NCBI GenBank assembly: GCA_002293265.1
Contig: DBCW01000050.1
Coordinates: forward strand, 1-9,282
DNA from: Eggerthellales bacterium UBA948
GTDB lineage: Bacteria; Actinomycetota; Coriobacteriia; Coriobacteriales; UBA8131
Direction of reading: 5' to 3'
DNA length: 9,282 nt
The stretch's first letter is position 1, and every line of letters begins with the position of its first letter. The position numbers and the translations under genes are program-made. The notes under the pieces are model-generated. The model worked only from the letters and a program-made list of their open reading frames with translations. It was not told where the DNA came from and ran no database searches. This document shows positions 6,378 to 9,282 of this stretch, in pieces.

Positions 6378-7054
6378 AAATTATGCTTGCAGATGATGAG
6401 CTAAGCATGCAAACGCTTATCGAAGACATTGTGATTGATGCGGGCTACGAGTTTGTTTACGTCAGTGATGGTCTTGAACTGCTAAAAAGCTACGAAGAGC
6501 AAAAGCCCGACCTCATTTTGCTGGATGTGATGATGCCCAAACTTGACGGTTTCAGCACCTGCCGCGAGCTACGTGAGCGAGGTTGCTTGGTGCCGATTAT
6601 CTTCCTTTCAGCCAAAGGCGATATCGTTGACAAAAGCATGGGCTTTAAAGCCGGTGGTGACGACTACCTGGTTAAACCCTTTAATCCGGAGGAGTTAGCT
6701 CTGCGTATTGAAGCATCGTTTCGCCGCGAAAAGAGGGTTGAAAGCAAGCAGCTGGATTACGTTTGCCACGGCGACATCGAGCTTGATGTAAAGCGCCACA
6801 AGGTGCTGGTAAAAGGCAAGCAGGTTGAACTTACCGGCAAAGAGTTTCACATCCTGCTGTTGCTAGCCCAACACCCGGGCGAGGTATTTACCCGAGAGCG
6901 TCTAATTGCCGAAGTCTGGGGTAAAGAATACATCGAAGACTCATCAGGCATCGCCGTTTTCATCCGTCACATAAGAGAAAAGATCGAGGAAGACCCCTCG
7001 CACCCAAAATACGTGCAAACAGTATGGCGCGTGGGCTATCGGTTTGGGGATTAG
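6374..7054 (+). CDS. OmpR/PhoB-family response regulator
   Basis: A 226-residue two-domain regulator. The receiver domain (about 1-118) has the acidic pocket D7-D8, the phosphorylation site D51 in LLDVMMPKLDG, S79 at the switch position and K101 in the VKPF turn. The C-terminal winged helix (about 128-226) has ELTGKEFHILLLL, the recognition-helix region ending in FIRHIREKIE, and the terminal VWRVGYRF wing, all typical of OmpR/PhoB proteins. GTG at 6374 is the start: it overlaps the kinase's TGA (GTGA), and the receiver fold begins immediately. It is expected to be phosphorylated by the kinase encoded upstream and to bind direct repeats as a head-to-tail dimer. The phased repeats at 1342-1366 are candidate targets. 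Confidence 0.95.
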   Translation: MKIMLADDELSMQTLIEDIVIDAGYEFVYVSDGLELLKSYEEQKPDLILLDVMMPKLDGFSTCRELRERGCLVPIIFLSAKGDIVDKSMGFKAGGDDYLVKPFNPEELALRIEASFRREKRVESKQLDYVCHGDIELDVKRHKVLVKGKQVELTGKEFHILLLLAQHPGEVFTRERLIAEVWGKEYIEDSSGIAVFIRHIREKIEEDPSHPKYVQTVWRVGYRFGD

Positions 7055-7062
7055 AACAGTTT

Positions 7063-7094
7063 TTTCAATTATGGCAAATCTGCCTTAATTGAAA
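7063..7094 (+). terminator. Strong near-perfect hairpin after the response regulator
   Basis: TTTCAATTA (7063-7071) pairs with TAATTGAAA (7086-7094) and GGCA (7073-7076) with TGCC (7081-7084), with one T-T mismatch and a 4-nt loop. It begins 8 nt after the stop codon, so it probably ends or stabilises the kinase-regulator transcript. A run of T precedes rather than follows the stem, so it is not a textbook intrinsic terminator. It could also be an operator, and it marks the boundary with the accessory region. Confidence 0.45.
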
Positions 7095-7184
7095 GTCAGG
7101 CATCTTTAGAAACGCATTAAACTCAACAGAAACTGTGTTAAAACATCAAATCGCGCTAGGTCTATGTCTTGATTTATCAGTATT

Positions 7185-7196
7185 CATGCCGGCATG
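7185..7196. repeat. Perfect 12-bp palindrome upstream of the toxin-antitoxin remnant
   Basis: CATGCCGGCATG is a perfect palindrome about 115 bp before the toxin-like start codon. It could be an operator for autoregulation of the module, but the distance is large. The rest of 7095-7311 shows no gene; a TATATA box at 7260-7265 might be the module's -10, without a convincing -35. Confidence 0.25.
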
Positions 7197-7311
7197 CGGA
7201 TCATCTCTTGGCTGTGTTACAAACAACATGCATATCAAAAGGTGAACTCCGATACAGTTTATATAGCCTTATTCATGTGGTAAGCTTTAAAACCCAGAAA
7301 GGAGGAAAGAT

Positions 7312-7545
7312 ATGATAGAAGGATTGTCATTTTCTTTCACCACCAGCGCGTTTTAACACGGTGTTGAAAAGGATGTAATTCTGGATGTCATAGCAAATCC
7401 CTTTCTCTCGAAAAGTCACAGGAATTCTGAAGCAATAATGGTTTTTGTATTCGATCAAACTGGACAGGCAATTGAAGTAATTTATTGCGCAAGTAAACGT
7501 GCTGTTTTTCATGCAATGCCTATAAATATAGCGAAACTAAGGTGA
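7312..7545 (+). pseudogene. Broken small toxin-like gene (DUF4258/BrnT-like) with one in-frame stop codon
   Basis: A very good ribosome binding site, AAAGGAGG (7298-7305), is followed 6 nt later by ATG, 14 codons and a TAA at 7354-7356. The same frame then continues open for 62 codons to TGA at 7543. Read through, the product is 77 codons: TTSAF-stop-HGV, then DVILDVIANP, a central VFVFDQTGQAIEVIY and VFHAMP. This resembles small RelE-fold toxins of the DUF4258/BrnT kind, which have 'kHGv..edV...l..P' early and a V-x-A/H-M-P-like end. The TAA sits where Lys (AAA) is common, so a single base change would restore the gene. No good downstream restart is seen. The next gene starts 4 nt after the end, as in toxin-antitoxin operons. 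The nonsense mutation is seen directly; the family call is tentative. Confidence 0.6.
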
Positions 7546-7549
7546 CGAC

Positions 7550-7741
7550 ATGGAATACGAAAAGATCATAGCTGAAATAGAGAGCGAGATTAATTGGTTT
7601 GACTGGGAAGATACGCCTCCAAAGCAAGTACTTGAGGATCGTATCATTGCTCTACAGCAACTCGAGGCGCTGCGCCAGCAAGAAGTGCAAGTATTGCACC
7701 GCAAACAGGAACAGCTATCAAAACTGTTAACTGTTCTATAA
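7550..7741 (+). CDS. Small acidic helical protein, probable antitoxin partner of the broken toxin gene
   Basis: A 63-residue protein starting at ATG 7550, with AAGGTGA 5 nt upstream overlapping the stop of the toxin-like frame, so translation was probably coupled. It is acidic at the N-terminus (EYEKIIAEIESE, then FDWEDTPP). The second half, from about residue 30, is helix- and coiled-coil-like, rich in Gln, Glu and Leu. I do not recognise a named antitoxin family and see no ribbon-helix-helix or HTH motif. The antitoxin role is inferred from size, charge and position only. The frame is intact while its neighbour is broken, which fits an antitoxin outliving its toxin. It is followed after 16 nt by a mobile-element-like inverted repeat. 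Confidence 0.6.
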   Translation: MEYEKIIAEIESEINWFDWEDTPPKQVLEDRIIALQQLEALRQQEVQVLHRKQEQLSKLLTVL

Positions 7742-7757
7742 TCGATTCTTTGTTATG

Positions 7758-7884
7758 GGGCTGCATCAAAAGTATAGGCATAGCTCAGATTGTCATTCTC
7801 GCGAAAGCGGGAATCCATAATAAACAGTTAGCACTATGTGAAGAGATAAAGAAATCTTTCGCCAAAAGACTTTTGATGCATCCC
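7758..7884. mobile_element. 127-bp MITE-like element with terminal inverted repeats
   Basis: The left end GGGCTGCATCAAAAGT (7758-7773) and right end ACTTTTGATGCATCCC (7869-7884) are inverted repeats matching at 15 of 16 positions, 12 of them contiguous. Ends of the form GGGGCTG...CAAAA resemble insertion-sequence termini. The interior is non-coding and contains a REP-like palindrome. No clear target-site duplication: TTA occurs at 7753-7755 and 7885-7887 but not symmetrically to the repeats. A non-autonomous IS derivative is the simplest reading; a long RNA hairpin ending the upstream gene pair is the alternative. Confidence 0.5.
7795..7814. repeat. REP-like palindrome (ATTCTCGC-GAAA-GCGGGAAT)
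   Basis: ATTCTCGC (7795-7802) and GCGGGAAT (7807-7814) form an 8-bp stem with one T-G wobble around a GAAA tetraloop. The sequence closely resembles the dispersed TCATTCCCGCGAAAGCGGGAATCCA repeat found in many bacterial genomes. Translation of such repeats gives the well-known spurious 'VI.AKAGI' peptide, seen here too. It lies inside the MITE-like element. Confidence 0.5.
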
Positions 7885-8010
7885 TTAGCTGTTGTCTTTG
7901 TTTTCTTTCTGAGTTGCTACCACAACAGAAGGTCTTAGGCGGTTCCGTTCAGGAATGGTATCATCAGAGAGCAATTTACTCCACCAATAGACTTGATTCC
8001 TAATCTCCAT
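7885..8010 (-). pseudogene. Short minus-strand frame, possible MazF/PemK-like N-terminal fragment
   Basis: A 41-codon frame from ATG (8010) to TAA (7885-7887), reading MEIRNQVYWWSKLL, then ERNRLRPSVVVATQ and a polar tail. The pattern 'x-V-Y-W-W ... R-P-S-V-V-V' resembles the first two strands of MazF/PemK-type toxins, which run about 110 residues, so this would be a truncated copy. Its stop codon abuts the outer edge of the MITE-like element exactly, suggesting the element cut the gene or landed at its end. No strong ribosome binding site is visible, and the frame is closed by a stop at 8026-8028. The assignment is weak; the sequence is protein-like but short. Confidence 0.3.
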
Positions 8011-8084
8011 ATCGCCAACTTGCTGTCAACCAGCCATTACTAAAACAAGCTTGTTTATGAAATCCAAACTCTTGCCTCAAGCAA

Positions 8085-8204
8085 TCACTTTACGGTAACT
8101 CTAAAGGTTTTAGACTTACCTCCAGCTTTAACTGTGATGATGGCCGTGCCTTTCTTGTGCGCAGATATGACGAAGGTGTTTTGCTTTATGGATGAGAAAA
8201 TTAT
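8085..8204 (-). pseudogene. C-terminal remnant of a bacterial Ig-like (Big_2) domain protein
   Basis: On the minus strand a 39-codon frame ends at TGA (8085-8087). Its last half reads SAHKKGTAIITV followed by KAGGKSKTFRVTVK. The 'K.G.A.ITV.AGG....F.VTVK' ending is characteristic of the final strands of Big_2 immunoglobulin-like domains in cell-surface proteins. A stop at 8205-8207 closes the frame and no start or upstream domain is recoverable, so this is a fragment. Plus-strand frames also run through here but look less like a known family. Confidence 0.45.
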
Positions 8205-8504
8205 TCAACCAACTACCATTACGAAACAGTTGATCCAGATGTAGTTTTGGATATTGCATCTCAAAGCGTGCCTCGACTCCAAGAAGCTGTTGCAGAACTA
8301 CTCAGTAGCAGCCTGTTATAAGGCGACGAAAACTTACGTACTTACCACTTTTACCTGTCTGATACAGCACTCTGTGCGCTCAAAAAGAAACATTTATGCC
8401 TACTCTCTCCTAGATGAATAAGAGCAGTTGCGCACTTGGTCTGACACGTTTTACCAAGAGTCAAACCCCTGATTAACTCATTTTATGGATATTATTAAGT
8501 TAGC
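8205..8504. other. Non-coding or heavily decayed stretch
   Basis: No intact gene or RNA gene is seen. A plus-strand frame gives a protein-like piece (TVDPDVVLDIASQSV, near 8220-8270) that ends at 8319-8321. A 41-codon minus frame and a 58-codon minus frame compete with it. None has a start with a ribosome binding site or a family I recognise. Confidence 0.4.
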
Positions 8505-8876
8505 CTAGGAACAAGTTTCAGCGATACGCTGATTTCTTTTTCTCAGCAGTTCCATTATAGATTCTCGATACGCTAAATACTCTTGCAAGGTTTTTGGCAC
8601 TGGAGAAGACATAAAACCATCAAAAGGTGGTGCAATCTTTACAGCGGAATAGTTATTGTCAACCCAGTCTTGAAATAAAAAGAAATCAATAAACCCGGGA
8701 AATGTTTTAAACAATCTGAAGAAGTCATTATAGCGAACAAAAGTGCCGGTCAATGGACTTTCAATCTGTGCGTAATATCTGCGAACGCATTCAAGTGTTA
8801 GATCTAGGCGAGCATCTTTGCAAATCCCTCTTACATCCACATCGCCAACAAAACTCGTCAGCATCTCCCCAATCAA
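8505..8876 (-). pseudogene. DUF6994-like protein, C-terminal part only
   Basis: This minus-strand frame ends at TAG (8505-8507). From about base 8829 downward it encodes sequence that strongly resembles the C-terminal half of DUF6994 proteins: LDLTLECVRRYY, then RYNDFF, DFFLFQDWVD, PVPKTLQEYLAY and RKRNQRI. The function of that family is unknown. Complete members are roughly twice this length, so the N-terminal half is missing. The frame closes with a stop at 8880-8882. Its only starts are TTG at 8876 or an internal ATG, neither well supported, and the upstream sequence encodes a different protein in another frame. I read it as a 5'-truncated pseudogene; residual expression of the fragment cannot be excluded. 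Confidence 0.6.
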
Positions 8877-8958
8877 TACTCAAATCACTCTCTTCAACAT
8901 GCTTCGACCAAAACTCTGCAATTACTCTAATTGTCGTTTTATTGCTTCTTGTAACCAT
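8791..8958 (-). pseudogene. N-terminal fragment of an HNH-type (CxxC) protein
   Basis: Starting at ATG 8958 with GGGTGG 7 nt upstream, the minus strand encodes 55 residues ending at TGA (8791-8793). The run DWGDADEFCWRCGCKRDLQRC (C37 and C40 forming CxxC) matches the start of a family of small HNH-type proteins. In these, 'RCWRCG....LQRCHIIPDSLGG' is followed by the catalytic His-Asn-His and a second CxxC. Here the frame departs right after LQRC into SPRSNT and a stop, so the catalytic part is gone. The lost homology starts where the DUF6994-like homology begins in another frame, indicating a recombination junction. The start region looks normal, so a 55-residue peptide might still be made. 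Confidence 0.5.
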
Positions 8959-9282
8959 GATTAACCACCCTATCTTTCATAAGCGCCATATGCAACTACT
9001 GTTGATTATTTTACGTATAGCTCATATAAAATTCACTCTTATCTACTACTTAGTTATTTTGTTTTCTAATAATCTCATTGCATTTATGTATAGATGTGCT
9101 ACCGAGATGAGAAATAACATGGGAATGTGTTGCTGGAACGATAGTGGTAACAACTATCAACACTTGCCAATGTGATCTGAGGTTGACATCTTTAGCAGTT
9201 AATAGATACATTCACCAATGAAGTTCCCCACTGGCAGTAATTCAAAAGCCCACATACAGTAATTGTGGTGGGTCACTTACAG
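8959..9282. other. AT-rich region with no gene recognised
   Basis: No supported gene is seen. There is a 6-bp inverted repeat GATAGT/ACTATC (9140-9158), and CCCAC/GTGGG (9249-9272) near the right edge. CAGTAATT is repeated directly at 9235 and 9257. TTGACA at 9183-9188 matches the -35 consensus exactly and has a weak TACATT 18 bp downstream, a possible + strand promoter reading out of the window. Confidence 0.4.

Noticed and set aside
7063..7094. Hairpin as one end of a second mobile element
   Set aside because: No matching copy of this sequence is seen elsewhere in the window, and its place right after a stop codon fits a transcript-end function.
7750..7938. 62-codon plus-strand frame across the inverted-repeat element
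   Set aside because: It is a translation of the REP-like repeat (VILAKAGI) and the terminal repeats, a well-known source of spurious proteins.
8061..8321. Plus-strand frame with pieces such as DDGRAFLVRRYDEG and TVDPDVVLDIA
   Set aside because: Protein-like but interrupted by TGA at 8193, without a start or known family, and its first half is antisense to the more convincing Ig-like tail. Kept only as a note.
8753..9175. 140-codon plus-strand frame
   Set aside because: It runs antisense to the HNH-type and DUF6994-like remnants, which are recognisable; its Leu/Ile-rich stretch reflects AT-rich DNA and no ribosome binding site is evident.

Overview
The window looks like chromosomal DNA from an anaerobic, Gram-positive bacterium of moderate GC content. 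A Coriobacteriia/Eggerthellales-type actinomycete is my best guess, but a tentative one. The reasons are a Tat-exported molybdopterin oxidoreductase with a four-cluster ferredoxin partner, a haem-type (CxxCH) sensor kinase, strong AAGGAGG ribosome binding sites, and a GNAT-YoaP acetyltransferase. No rRNA, tRNA or CRISPR array is visible.

Layout. Bases 1-1266 hold two housekeeping-like genes that converge on a terminator: the 3' end of a GNAT acetyltransferase with a YoaP domain (+), and an isoprenylcysteine-methyltransferase-like membrane protein (-). Bases 1267-1532 are a divergent control region. It contains three TTAA(C/T) repeats spaced exactly 10 bp apart, followed by a structured leader. 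Bases 1533-4470 encode a two-subunit molybdenum oxidoreductase (Tat/lipoprotein-type catalytic subunit plus DmsB-like ferredoxin), with no membrane-anchor gene. After a hairpin-rich gap, bases 4638-7054 encode a membrane sensor kinase whose outer domain carries CxxCH, overlapping by 4 nt an OmpR/PhoB-type response regulator.

The first 7 kb can be read as one respiratory module. The kinase would sense redox state or a ligand through haem, the regulator would bind the phased repeats, and the oxidoreductase would act on an unknown electron acceptor or substrate. The link between regulator and repeats is inference from layout.

From about 7.1 kb onward the DNA changes character. It appears more AT-rich, has few intact genes and looks like an accessory scrap-yard. 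It starts with a toxin-antitoxin-like pair whose first gene carries one in-frame stop codon. Next is a 127-bp element with 16-bp terminal inverted repeats (MITE-like) that contains a REP-like palindrome. Then come minus-strand remnants: a short MazF-like N-terminal piece, a bacterial Ig-like (Big_2) C-terminus, a DUF6994-like C-terminus, and the N-terminus of an HNH-type protein joined out of frame to that DUF6994 piece.

Family names come from motif recognition alone; no database search was possible.
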